Shown one piece after another: positions 21,600 to 33,462 of a DNA stretch of 64,000 bases. Below the pieces are notes generated by a model. The model had not been told where the DNA came from and did no database searches. It worked only from the letters and a program-made list of their open reading frames with translations. The DNA is from Zygnema cylindricum. Taxonomy: Eukaryota; Streptophyta; Zygnematophyceae; Zygnematales; Zygnemataceae. The stretch's first letter is position 1. The number at the start of each line of letters is the position of its first letter. The stretch covers positions 68,949 to 132,948 of the forward strand of contig JBBHKE010002073.1 of assembly GCA_037447655.1 (NCBI GenBank), written 5' to 3'. The translations under genes were made by a program, and so were the position numbers.

Positions 21600-24500
21600 T
21601 AGTGTTGCGTATCGGTTAAAAACTTATCGCGATAACACCGATACCGATAGTTATCGGTTATCGAACGGTCAGAGGTCCCGATATATCGGTCCGAGACCAA
21701 CAAATTCCATATCGGCGATAACTTCAAATATATATAGTATGCATACTATAGTTCTTTCTAATATAGTGTATTACATTATTTACATTATATAGCGTGGCAT
21801 GCCACGTATAACAATCTGTTCCGTTTCTATTTAACTGAAAATGATTATGGACAGCGCATCACGTAAACGTAGACAAATTTAAAATAATACTTTATAGTTC
21901 TAAAAGTATACTACCGAAACGAAAATTAAAAATACATTGTAAAATATGAGAATCAATCTTTTTCGAAAAAAGAACGCACAGACCAGCAGAGTCTGCCGCC
22001 ATTTACAGCCACCATATTTTTAAAATTCTGCAGCACTTAATTGAGGAAATACTTGTCTTTTATAAAATAGTAAAAAACTAAAATTATAAATTTACTCATT
22101 CTGAGGAAACTGTAGGAGGAGAGGAGGATGGGACACATATTTTTGATAAGGAGCTAGAAGAGACTGAAAATGTCAAAGAATTAGAGAACTTACAAAAAAT
22201 TAAGGAGGAATGCAAACATGCTAAAAAAAAGTATCAAAAGTATGGAATCATTTTAAGGTAGATTAAGGCAGATTTTGAATATGGTGGTTTGGAAATTGAA
22301 AACATTCATAATTTAAAAATTGAATTTTGAGAATTTTGACATTGCACATTTTTAGAGATTGAGATATTAAAAGATAGGAATTGCAGAATTTTCAAATTTT
22401 GAATATGGTGGTTTGGAAATCTAAATCATTGATTATTTAAAAATTGAATTTTGAAAATTTATACATTGCAGATTTTTAGAGATTGAGATTTTAAAAGATA
22501 GGAATTGCAGAATTTTCAGATTTTGAATATGGTGGTTTGGAAATCTAAAACATTGATTATTTAAAAATTGAATTTTGAGAATTTTGACATTCCAGATATT
22601 GAGAGATTGAGATTTTAAAAGATAGGAATTGCTGAATTTTCAGATTTTGAATATGGTGGTTTGGAAATCTAAAACATTGATAATTTAAAAATTGATTTTT
22701 GAGAATTTATACATTGCAAATTTTTAGAGATTGATATTTTAAAAGATAGGAATTGCAGAATTTTCAGATTTTGAATATGGTGGTTTGGAAATTGAAAATA
22801 TTGATAATTTAAAAATTGAATTTTGAGAATTTTGACATTGCAGATTTTTAGAGATTGATATTTTTTAAGATAGGAATTGCAGAATTTTCAGATTTTGAAT
22901 ATGGTGGTTTGGAAATCTAAAACATTGATAATTTCAAAATTGAATTTTGAGAATTTTGACATTGCTGATATTTAGAGATTGAGATTTTAAAAGATAGGAA
23001 TTGCAGAATTTTCAGATTTTGAATATGGTGATTTGGAAATCTAAAACATTGATAATTTAAAAAATTAATTTTGAGAATTTTGACATTGCTGATATTTAGA
23101 GATTGAGATGTGAAAAGATAGGAATTGCAGAATTTTCAGATTTTGAATATGGTGATTTGGAAATCTAAAACATTGATAGTTTAAAAAGTGATAGTTTAAA
23201 TATTGAATTTTGATAATTTATACATTCCAGATTTTTTGAGATCGAGATTTTAAAAGATAGGAATTGCAGGATTTTCAGATTATGAATATGGTGGTTTGGA
23301 AATCTAAAACATTGATAATTTAAAAATTGAATTTTGAGAATTTTTACATTGCTGATTTTTAGAGATTGATATTTTAAAAGATAGGAATTGCATAATTTTT
23401 AGATTTTGAATATGGCGGTTTGGGAATTGAAAACATTGATAATTTAAAAATTGAATTTTGAGAATTTTGACTTTGCAGATTTTTAGAGATTGAGATTTTA
23501 AAGATAGGAATTGCAGAATTTTCTGATTTTTAATTTGGTGGTTTGGAAATCTAAAACATTGATAATTTAAAAATTGAATTTTGAGAATTTATACATTGCT
23601 GATTTTTAGAGATTGAGATTTTAAAAGATAGGAATTGCAGAATTTTCAGATTTTGAATATGGCGGTTTGGGAATTGAAAACATTGATAATTTATAAATTG
23701 AATTTTGAGAATTTTGACATTGCTGATATTTAGAGATTGAGATTTTAAAAGATAGGAATTGCAGAATTTTCAGATTTGAATATGGTGGTTTGGAAATCTA
23801 AAACATTGATAATTTAAAATTGAATTTTAAGAATTTTTACATTATAGATATTTAGAGATTGAGAATTGGTTAGTTAAGAATCTTAGAATTTTCAGAATGT
23901 GAAATTGGTGATTTGGCAAGATTCGAAACATTGAGAATTTGAGAATTGAATCTTGAAGGTTTTGACTTTTGACATTGAAGATTTTGGAGATAAAGAATTG
24001 GTAAGCTAGGAATTCTACTTTTTTTAGAATGTGAAATTGGTGATTTGGCAAGATGTGAAAAATTGAGAATTTGGAAATTCAATTTTTAACATTATGACAT
24101 TTAATTGATTATGTTTATTGGTGAATTGAGGCATCAAAGACATGTATGTTAATGCCTCTAAGTTGGACTAGAAATAGGACTAAGAAATATCAAATATGTA
24201 ATAAATAACGTTATGTACCGCTATGTAACGCCATGTAATGTATACGGGATTTGTGACAATATCTCATTATCGTCCAAAATTCAACTTATGCATTTGTTTT
24301 ACTCGACCTTATTTCAGATCGTTTGTAATATGGACTGAAAAGGCATTAAAGTAAAAAGGTACAGTCAAATGAACATTCAGGAAGGGTATGGGAGCGTGGA
24401 ACCCAAGTAAAACCCCCTTAACTTAAAAATAATAAAGGAAAAATTGTGATTTTTTACCGAAATCGGAGGAAAGGGGGTCCGGTCCGCTGCACGTCCGGGG

Positions 24501-24720
24501 AATAACAAGTACAGTTGAGTGTATTGGCCGTACATTTTTTTGTACGGTTTGTACAGTTAGTTATCGATATCGGTGATATCGCCGATAATAACCGATAAAT
24601 ATCGGTTATTTATCGGCGATAACACCGATAACGATATATCGTACAAAAATATCGATTATCGGGTACCCGAAAAAAGGTCCATATCAGTTATCGGCAAATC
24701 CTTACCGATACATAACACTA
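21600..24720. mobile_element. 3.1-kb hAT-type element carrying a satellite array, 8-bp TSD
   Basis: The ends TAGTGTTGCGTATCGG and CCGATACATAACACTA match the families at 5855-6676 and 45223-45606. It is flanked by a perfect 8-bp duplication GTATTCAT (21592-21599 and 24721-24728). More than half the element is a tandem array (22262-24110). A short open stretch at 22082-22258 (KELEETENVKELENLQKIKE-like, Lys/Glu-rich) could be a coding remnant but is too short to identify. No transposase catalytic motif is visible. Confidence 0.9.
22262..24110 (+). repeat. Satellite array, ~120-125 bp unit, about 13-15 copies
   Basis: Each unit contains GATTTTGAATATGGTGGTTT, AAATCTAAAACATTGATAAT, AAAATTGAATTTTGAGAATT, then a TTTAGAGATTGAG block and GATAGGAATTGCAGAATTTT. 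Copies start near 22269, 22399, 22520, 22640, 22762, 22883, 23010, 23137, 23276, 23401, 23523, 23645 and 23771. More diverged copies run to about 24110. Central copies are the most alike, and those toward the right edge are the most decayed, as expected for unequal exchange. Confidence 0.93.
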
Positions 24721-24728
24721 GTATTCAT

Positions 24729-25625
24729 AGTGTTCGTAAATTACGCTGTACGATGTACGAAAATATACGGAAATTGTCCCCTTAACCCTAAAAAATCCTT
24801 AAAAAATCCTACGAAAAATGTATGAAACTATACGGAAAGTGTACCCTAAAATTCCATAAGTACGGACAAGTAAGGGTGTTGATCTGAAATATACCGAATT
24901 GTAAGTAATGTACGATAATGTACCTTAAAAACCCTAAAAATCCTCTTAAAAAACCCTAAAAAGTACGGAAATACTCAGACATTGCACGTAAATGTACGGC
25001 AAATTAATGCAGTGAAACTGAAATATATGTATATGTATGACAATGTACCCTAAAGACCCAAAATCATAACCGCCGAACGGACGTATACGGACACTATACG
25101 AAGACGTGCGAAAGATAGATGGCAGTTGTACTGAAATACACGAGAATGTACGACAATGTAACCTACAAAACCTAACATCCCTTTAAATAACTTAAAGTAC
25201 CGAGATATACGGACACAGTTCAAAAATGTACGATAATGTACGTAATACATAGTCGGGTACGAATTTTATTAATTTTTCAAAATCGTTAGATGCGAATCGT
25301 ACGTAGTATTCGGGCGTTCGTTTTGTGCGTAATATGCAAATTGAACAACTATGAAGTTTTTTCTCTCTCGCTCTTTCCGTTCTCCTTTTTTAATTGCATT
25401 TACCTAGCTCGTAGTTCAAGTTTTGATGTGTTTTATCTCTTTCTCCCCACCCCTCACTCTGTCTTTCTGTTTGAGTTTTTTTTTACCTTTTTTTATTTTA
25501 TTTTTCTCTCTCTCTCTCATTTTCTCTATCAATTTTTTCTTTTACTCTTTATTCTTTTCATCTCTCTCTTTCTCATTATCATTTTTTCGCTTTTCCTCTT
25601 TATTCCAAACATACCTGCCAGTGCA
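24729..25625. other. Intergenic spacer with many GTAC/TACG motifs, no gene seen
   Basis: AT-rich sequence with frequent ATGTACG/CGTACA words and AAAACCCTAAA stretches, then a CT-rich part from about 25361 to 25600. No coherent coding frame was found. Confidence 0.5.
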
Positions 25626-25920
25626 ATGTTAAAAGAACTCTTTTCGATGAAAGCGTTTATCCAAGAGTTGAAATTTATGCAACAAGGAATAGAAATCATG
25701 TGGTGTGACAATCAATCGGCCATCTCAGTGGGAATTAACCCAAGCCACCACTTCAAAAGTAAACACATGGATATCAAACTATATTGGGTACGGAAGAGTC
25801 TTTTTCAAAGTCATTAAATTCTAGTTATCTATTGATAAAATGATTGCCGATATGTTAACAAAAGCACTTTTAACTTGTACGGTGGAATTTTGTAGGAATG
25901 TATATGGTGTAAGTGAGTAA
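25626..25920 (+). pseudogene. Copia RNase H C-terminal remnant
   Basis: The frame MLKELFSMKAFIQEL... reads into WCDNQSAISVGINPSHHFKS then KHMDIKL. After a stop at 25815-25817, shifted frames give MIADMLTKALL and a YGVSE-like end. These are the DNQ and KH.D motifs and the closing ADMLTKAL of Copia RNase H. Nothing upstream matches the rest of a polyprotein. It is therefore a 3' fragment of a third Copia copy, distinct from those at 27031 and 56229. Confidence 0.85.
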
Positions 25921-25929
25921 ACACTTCTA

Positions 25930-27030
25930 AAGCTTAAGGGGAATGTTTCTAATTCCATTTTTGGTTTCGTGTTAGGATTCTAGTTCTTAGTTTGACTTTT
26001 CCATTTGTGATTGGATTTTCGTTTTCGTTCTTGATCAAATATTTGAATTTTAGTTTTTCGTTTCACACCTGTTTTGTGTTATAATTCAATTTTCAATTCC
26101 GTTTTTAGCTGAGTTAAAAATTCAGTTTCATTTTCCGTTCCACTTTTGTACAGTTTCCACTTTCGATTCTGGTTCAAATTTTATTTCATGTTCCATTTTC
26201 AGTTTTGTGTTTGTGTTTCGTTACATCCCCATTTTTCGATTCACTTCCGTCGTCATGTCTGGTTCTATGTTGAAATATCAGTTTCCGATGTTTTGGTTTT
26301 GTGTTTAAATTTTAGTTTCTGTTTCCCAATTAGGTGTGTGTTAAACTATCAGTTTCCTTTTTTGTTTTTGGTACTGTGTTTGAATTTTAGTTTCTCGCTC
26401 CGTTTATGGTTCGGTTTTTCAATTCACTCTACAATTTGGTTTCCAGTTTTGTTATTGAATTTTAGTTTTCGATTCAGTTGCAAGTGTTGTATTTGACTTC
26501 AATTTCCTTGTCTGTTTCTAGTTGTGTTTAAAATCAGTTTGCATTTTTGTTTCTAATTTTGTGATTGAACATTAATTCTCAGTTTCATTCTAATTTTGTG
26601 TTTGAATTTCAACTTCTTTCATTTCTTGTTTTGAATTCCAATTTTTGGTTACATTTTTGGTTTTTTGTTTGAATTTTATTTTTGGGTTGTGTTTTTGTTC
26701 ATTGTACGAATTTCATTTTTCATTTTTATTTTCCGTTCTATTTTAAAATTTTAGCTTTTGTTTCCATTTCTCCTTCTATATAATTTCAATTTCCCGTTCC
26801 AATGTGGTTATGTGTTTGAATTTTGTTTTACGCTTCTGTTTTTGGTTTTATTTTGTTTTTGGTTTTGTTTTTGAATTTGAACATCCAGTTCCATTTCTAG
26901 TTCTATGTTTGAACCTCTATTTTGGTTCCATTTTTAGTTTTATGTTTGATTTTTAATTTTGGGTTTTGTCTTATGTTTTGTGTTTTGTGTTTTCAATTTA
27001 GTTTACGTTGTTATTTTCGGTCTGTGTTTG
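25930..27030 (+). repeat. Second block of the GTGTTTGAATTTCAGTTTC minisatellite
   Basis: Same degenerate unit as 20385-21430 (TTTGTGTTTGAATTTTAGTT then TCTG). It ends exactly where the Copia 5' LTR begins. The two blocks may once have been one array split by later insertions. Confidence 0.75.
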
Positions 27031-27916
27031 TGTTGAAAAGAGATAATTAGTAGTTCACTTCTCTAATTTATTTCAACTTTAAAGAGAGAGAGTGAGGATC
27101 AAAGGCACGCCGTGGCTGCCGCGATATTTAGAAAGTGGCAGAGTTAAAGTAGAGGATATTTTACTAAAATGGTGCCTATGTCCAGATCTGAACCTGATTT
27201 GCGGACCACTATGTAGCATACATCTTAACCAGTAAGGCGTTATCGAAACGATACACGTGACAAGTTTCAAAGATATATAAACATTAACGCGACAGCTAAT
27301 TAACACCATACTAACGAAGAGGAACAATTCATGCATGTACGTGAATCTGAACCGTGTAAAATATGTTTTGATCGGACGGCTGGCATTATAGCCGCCACGC
27401 CAAGTGAGCTTTTGGCCGCATACGGAGATAGCGCCACGCCTTGCCACGTGGCGCCACATTATTTGATACCAGAGAAGATGGGAGGAGGAACCATGGCTTC
27501 CGATTTGACAGGTGTCACCTTGTAGACCTTGTCGTACAATGGTCGTACAATAAGTATATCGCCCATTGTACCTTCTTGTACTATATAGTGTTCCTATTGG
27601 ACTAGGGTTTAGTAGTAGGTAGTCATGAGTAGGCAGACCAAGACTTCGTGATATTTAGGGACCTCTCTCTAAGAGAACTTGTAACTATAAAGGTCATCTT
27701 TGACCAGCCATAACTTACTGCTCAGGGGGGCAAAATTCAGTGATTTTTTTTGCGTTTGACTCAAGGGAGTCTTATCGTTATAGGGGTGAGGGTGGTCAGA
27801 ATATTTTAGTGCTTGGGCGGCGCTTATTCAGTGGGAAAGTGGAAGGGGAAAATATTATCCTAGATGCTTTACACAGGCTGCTCATTCTGTGGGTCAATGG
27901 AGACCACACAATTTTA
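27031..27916 (+). repeat. 5' LTR of Copia element 1
   Basis: Starts TGTTGAAAAGAG, the same as the 3' LTR start at 34660. The inner edge is set by the primer-binding site at 27917. Its last bases (CACACAATTTTA) are not the usual CA, so the edge may be mutated. A tRNA-like stretch (27181-27245, - strand) lies inside. Confidence 0.8.
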
Positions 27917-28157
27917 GGTTATGGGCCCACCCTCTAGGGTGCCCATATTTGGTGGATTGGACTTTTTGTATTGGGAAATGATGGTGGAGGGATAATTATT
28001 TGAGAAGCATCTATGGGGCATAGTATCTGGACAAATTCGATGCCCACCTCCACCTGGGTATGGAGGGACACGTTTTTCTGGCACCTCCGTCACTACAGTA
28101 GCCAGAACAGCTGCCACCATCACTGAGGATGAAGATGAGGAAGGAGAGGAGATTGTC

Positions 28158-28664
28158 ATGCAAGGAGAAAAGGGAGGAGTTGCAACTCAAGTGACACCAT
28201 TGTCGAAGGCGGTACAGGCAGCAACACCACCAGCAACGTTGATAAGGGTTGAGACCGACAGATCAGAGTATGAAAAGTGGAACTACAAAGACAAGGTTGC
28301 TAAGCTCTTAATTCTTAAAAGTGTAGCAAAGGGCATTGCCATTCCCCTTATGAATGTCAAATCTTCATCTCAGATTTGGATATCACTAGTTAACAAATAT
28401 AAGAGTGGATCATTGCAGCTGCAACAGTTTGCAAAAAAAACTATCCTTGTTTATACTTATAAGGGAGGAAGCATGAATAACTATTGCAATGATTTAGGAG
28501 CATTGTTTGGAGAGCTAGAGAGTGCAGGTAACTCATGGTCTGAGAGACAAAGAGTGAATACATTAATGATGAAACTACCTGAAGAGTATGAGAATATCAT
28601 TAACCGATTGCAAGACAAAGGAGAAAGCGATTGGAATTGGGATGACACATTGGGAATGATTTGA
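28158..28664 (+). pseudogene. Copia element 1 gag remnant
   Basis: A 168-residue open frame covers the Copia gag (UBN2/retrotran_gag_2) core. Visible motifs include YEKWNYKDKVAKLLILKSVA, SSQIWISLVNKY, and MMKLPEEYENIINRL. This domain forms the particle. The frame stops at 28662-28664; the coding sense continues weakly as VKESTIELR in the same frame past the stop. Translation upstream of 28158 is also readable (EDEDEEGEEIVMQ). The true start is not certain because the region is decayed. Confidence 0.85.
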
Positions 28665-28715
28665 GTGAAAGAAAGCACCATAGAGCTTAGGTGAGGGAGT
28701 CTAAGTGTTCAAGCA

Positions 28716-30300
28716 TTGTCTGCAGGAGCTGATTGTCGCAAGCGTGATGAGGAGAGGGGGAAAGATCCCTATCAAAACTTTGGTGGAAGAGGACAAGGAG
28801 GTGGCAGATTTGATAGACTGGGGAAAGGAACTTCTCGAGGAGGATTATGTCACTTCTGCAAGAAACCGGGACACTATATGGCAGATTGTGTCAAACTTTC
28901 GACTGAATGATGGACAAGGAACCACAAAGGATGAAGGAAAGAAAAAGGCTTTCTTCACTCAAGTTGATGATGAGGAAGAGGACGAAGAAATTGAACAGGA
29001 AGCGGAGCTTGAGGAGTTTTTTTTTAATCCAAAAACCACTGAAAAGCATTTCGACATTCCACGGAGACAAAAGTGTGCTTTTAGAGGTAAGAGGGATCCA
29101 CCCGAGGATGGGTGGATCATAGACTCAAGGGCGACAATGCATATGTGCAAAGATAAGAGGTGGTTCACTAAACTGAGAAAGATTCCAACAACTGAAATTG
29201 AGTACGGAGATGGTAGAGTAGAAACCACAAGTCTTGGTGGAACTGTTGACTTAAAGGTTTTAGTTGATAGAAAGGCCTCAATTCTAACACTCTCAAAAGT
29301 TTTTTACATTCCACAGCTTAGCAAGAACCTAGTCTCAACAGCTGTCCTTGATGAAAAGGAGTTTGAAACATGAACTAGGAAAGGAATCTTCACAGCAAGC
29401 TTTGATAATGAGGTTTATTTCATAGCTCAGAAGGGCAGTCAAGGGATGATCAGAATTGTTCTTTGCAATGAAAAGAGTGTTCTCTACACGTGTGCAAGTG
29501 AGATGATGCTTTGGCACAAAAGGTTGGGGCATGTACATCTAGATAGATTAAAGAAAATGAAGAAAAAAAGAATAGAGGAGGGTATTACTTTTGAGGATGA
29601 TGAGTCCTTTGATGATTGTAGTGGGTGTGCCTAAGAGAAGATTCATAGACTTCCATTTCCAAAGGCAACAACATTTAGGAGAGAGAAAGTATTGGATCTA
29701 ATTCACACTGATGTTTGAGGACCAGCTAGGTATGTTTCACATGGGGGGAAGAGATTGATGTTAACCATTACAGATGATTGGTCTAGATACACGAATGTAT
29801 ACTTTCTCAGACATAAGTCAGAGGTATTAAGATGTTTCAAATAGTTTAAAGTATGGAGTGAATAACTACATGAAACCTGAATAAAAGAGATAAGAAGTGA
29901 TAATGGGAAAGAATACACTTCAAGGGAATTTGAAGAATATCTTAAAGAAGAAGAAATTCATCATGAGAAAACTGTTCCCTATAATCCAAAACAAAATGGA
30001 GTAGCGGAAAGAGTGAATAAAACTTTAGGAGATATTTCCAGAAGTAATTTTGGGCTGAGTTTATGAACTTTGCTAATTTCATCAAAAATAGAGTCCTTAC
30101 TTCTGCAAATAAGGAGGAAACTCGGTATGAGAGGTGGACACGAAAAAAGCCTGATTCGTCTAGTTTAAGAGTGTTCGCAAGTCAAGTCTACGGTTTGGAT
30201 TCCGATAAGACTATATGAAAGTTAGAGAGAAGAGGGAAACCACGATATCTTGTAGGATATGATGAGAGCAAAAAAAGATACCGGGTGTATGACTTGAAAA
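28716..30300 (+). pseudogene. Copia element 1 zinc knuckle, protease and integrase remnants
   Basis: 28716-28910 holds a CCHC knuckle CHFCKKPGHYMADC. 28705-29373 (a different frame in part) reads the protease-like WIIDSRATMHMCKDKRWF, with R where DSG is usual. From 29446 the integrase HHCC start MLWHKRLGHVHLDRL...CSGCA is followed by LIHTDV, TITDDWSRYTNVYFLRHKSE, RSDNGKEYTS and NPKQNGVAERVNK. So the D, D and E positions can be placed, but several stops break the frame. Integrase would insert the cDNA; this copy cannot make it. Confidence 0.88.
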
Positions 30301-30689
30301 AGAGAGATATAATTTTGGTAAAACACATAGTGGTGATTAATGAAGAGAAGTCTATTGATCCATTCAAATATAATGAGGAAGTCAAAATCAGATTTGAAAC
30401 GGATCAGTTTTTTGACTTTGACTTTGAAGAGAAGGAAGATGGAGAAAAAGAAAAATTTGCAGATCTACCAAAAGAGAAGGAGGAAAGGACAACATCCGAG
30501 GCAACGCCACAATACGAAGTGGAAACCGATGAGGAACTTGATGAGACACCAGAATTGGAAGATAGGGAAGCTGAAAATCTTCCTAAACGAAACCCAAGGA
30601 TGTCTTCCATACCGGCGTCTGATATTGAAGGGGGAAGAAGACGTAGTAAATGACTTCAAGAAAGACAAGTAAATAACTAACTCACAAAG

Positions 30690-31490
30690 ATGTCTCACCC
30701 GAATGAACCTCAAACATACTTAGAGGCCATAAACATCCCAGAAAGTAGCCGGTGGATCAGTGCTATAAATGAAGAAATGGCCTCCATCATGGAAGCCAAT
30801 ACATGGGAGTTGGTAGATTGTCCACCAAACCGAAAACCGATGAGATGTAAGTGGGTTTTTAAACTTAAATTAAACTCGGAAAAATACCATTGAAATGTAC
30901 AATGCTAGGTTAGTTACAAAGGGGTATACTCAGAAAGAGAGGATAGACTACGAAAAAACCTTTGCAGTTGTAGTCAAATTTCCTTCTGTTAGAATCCTTT
31001 TAAGTTTAGCCGCAGCTGAGGATATGGAAATACACCATATGGATATTAAAACGGCCTTTTTGCACAGAGAGTTGGAAGAAGAAATTTACATGAGGCAACC
31101 GGAAAGATTTGTGGAAAGTGGGGAAGAAAGCAAGGTTTGTAAATTGATAAAATCACTCTATGGGGTTAAGCAAGCCCCGCGACAATGGAATATCAAACTG
31201 GACGAATTTTGACCGGTTTGGGGTATATTAGAATTAGTTCAGATCACTCGATATATTTATTTGAGGATGAGAATGGAGTGATATTTATTGCTATTTATGT
31301 GGATGATTTGTTGGTCGTAAGCAAGTCCTTATATAAGATTAACAAACTAAAACGGGATCTTAGAAGCCATTTTGATATAAAAAATCTCGGTGAAGCGAAG
31401 TACATTTCGGGAATTCAAATGGAGAGAGATAGAGGGAGTAGGATTATAAGAATCACACAGAAAAAAGCAATCGGTAATATGCTATAAAAA
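30690..31490 (+). pseudogene. Copia element 1 reverse transcriptase remnant
   Basis: 30690-30893 encodes the N-terminal part (WISAINEEMASIMEANTWEL, CKWVFKLKLN). A frameshift leads to 30895-31212 (NARLVTKGYTQKE, HHMDIKTAFLHRELEEEIYM, KSLYGVKQAPRQWN). A second leads to 31185-31487, which has the catalytic FIAIYVDDLLVVSK and LGEAKYISGIQM. The YVDD box is intact. Two frameshifts and a stop at 31485-31487 mark it as dead. Confidence 0.92.
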
Positions 31491-31496
31491 TTTCAG

Positions 31497-33462
31497 ATGG
31501 CAAAAGCAAATGGATGTACTACTCCCATGGATTTGAAGAAAGTGTTTGAGCGGAGTGAAGAGAGAGGAATATTAACTTTTAATGATGAGATGGATAAGAT
31601 AAAAAGAAAATTTATGGAAAATATCCCTTATCGGCAGATTCTAGGCAGTTTAATCTATTTTATGAACTGTACCCGTCCGGATATAGTTGTAGCTGTAGGT
31701 GTCCTTAGTAGAAGTCTAAATGAACCAAGAAAGAGAGTGTGGGAGGCTGCCAAAATGGTGATGAGGTATCTGGTGGAGACAAGGGAATTGTGTTGTCCAT
31801 AGCCATTTTCAGGCCTGGATTTACCCTCGGAAGTACCACAGACTACCCAAAAACAGCCTACTTTGAATCAACACAGAATTATACAGAAATAACAAAACAA
31901 CCTGAAATTAGATTAAAAAATATTATCTAGGCTATAGAATAACCTCACAAAGTTTAAGACAAATATAATAAACACAGTGATCACATAATCTAGTCAAAGT
32001 TGCAGAAAAACAGTCTGCCAGAACTTTGATAAAACAGACGAACTTCACAATGAAGTAAAACGCAGACCAAGCACACAATAGGCCTGCAAATATGTGACAA
32101 TATTAAAAATATAAATAGGAACACACATGCAGAATTTCAGATAATTCTGCCAACAGATCTGAGAGAAATCCTCAGATAAAATTACCAAAAATTATCATCG
32201 ACAGTTTTTGTTCCAAAAGTTCCCTAAGACTAAAAATGACCAAGTCCTAAAAATATACACTAGAGCTCATTACTGAGTGTACGGAGGCATACCAGCCGTA
32301 CGCAATCTACTAGCTACCTCTATTAGTGTTATTATACTTGAATACTTCGAGGTATGTCAGAATGAGCAAATCTACACTAATAACTAATACACATAAAGAC
32401 AAACCAATGTTGTAAATATTTACAAAGTACACACAATCTCACAAAATCGTATGCTCAGTCATGCTGAGTCACTCAATGGAACTCCTCGAATATCGTCAAG
32501 CCATCCGGGACGTCCAAAATAAGCATCGTGTGATTGACGCGATTTCGCGTCCCCACTACTTGAAAAATATCGGCGGCCTATATCGGCCGTCCGTCAATCT
32601 TATTCGGCACCCTCGATGTCGCGCCACGTGGTCACAAAAATCAAAACGAAATCCAGGCGAGTCGTCAAATATCCCACGACGTCGCGAAGCGAATTCAGTC
32701 ATTCACGTCCACATGTTAAAATAATAATCGTACAACCGAAATCATTTCCGTACCGCAGCCGCGTCCTTTGCAATAAATGCGACAAATAAAGTACACGTCA
32801 TTTGTGATAAACGTCGCTTGTCCAATATAAATTACATTTGTCAAAATTAAATGTTCCGTACCGGCGACGTACATTTCGTAAACTTCACATCGGATCGCGT
32901 CGCGATCCGCCATCCATTTCTTAACGCAATCCGCGCCACTCAATTACTACCTCATGTCCCTTTAATTTTACTCGTACATTTACTCCCCCAATCCGCAAAT
33001 CCATTCAAACCACCACACTACTTTCGATAATATATTACGCACGCGAAACGTCGCGTGCGCACAAAATGTCGAATACGCACGAAACTAGCTTTTCAAAAAC
33101 CACAAATTGTGGTTGCATTTGGGAGGGGAGCACACTGGCATCACCACCTGGAGTGATGCCAGTTATGGAGATGTGCCTTTAAGGCGGTGTACAACTGGAT
33201 ATGTGTTGCAAATTGGATCCGGTGCATGTTGTTGGAGTAGCAAACAACAAAAAGTAGTTGCTCAGTCCACTATGGAGGCTCTATACATTGCTTCCTGTGC
33301 TGCATCGCAAGAATTAATGTGGGTTAAATCTCTCCTTTAAGAACTTGGGTTCATGAAGTCTAAAACTCAAAATGTTTTTTGTGATAATCAAGCTGCTATC
33401 TCTATTGCAACTAATCCGAAACATCACTTCAAAGTTAAACATATGGATATTAGACTCACCTT
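31497..33462 (+). pseudogene. Copia element 1 RNase H, split by a solo LTR
   Basis: The first part at 31497-31790 reads IPYRQILGSLIYFMNCTRPD and AAKMVMRYLVETREL. Coding sense resumes at 33105 as WLHLGGEHTG, TWSDASYGDVPLRRCTTGYV, CCWSSKQQKVVAQSTMEALY and, after a stop at 33338-33340, CDNQAAISIATNPKHHFKVK. The break is the solo LTR at 31791-33104 with TSD AATTG. A second solo LTR cuts the end at 33463. After that, IEKV...MIADMM can still be read at about 34499-34570. Confidence 0.9.
31791..33104 (+). mobile_element. Solo LTR inserted in Copia element 1, TSD AATTG
   Basis: A 1314-bp unit, TGTTGTCCATAGCC...AAAAACCACA, flanked by AATTG (31786-31790 and 33105-33109). It is in the same orientation as the copy at 12010-13086 and shares long stretches with it, including GTACGGAGGCATACCAGCCG and GACGCGATTTCGCGTCC. 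It is longer than its relatives mainly through extra sequence in its 3' third. Confidence 0.93.

Noticed and set aside
22262-24110. CRISPR-like array
   Set aside because: The unit is a contiguous ~120-bp tandem satellite without unique spacers, in a eukaryotic transposon; no cas genes.
25290-25817. 175-codon frame as one gene
   Set aside because: Only the last part is Copia RNase H; the N-terminal part is translation of a CT/T-rich tract.
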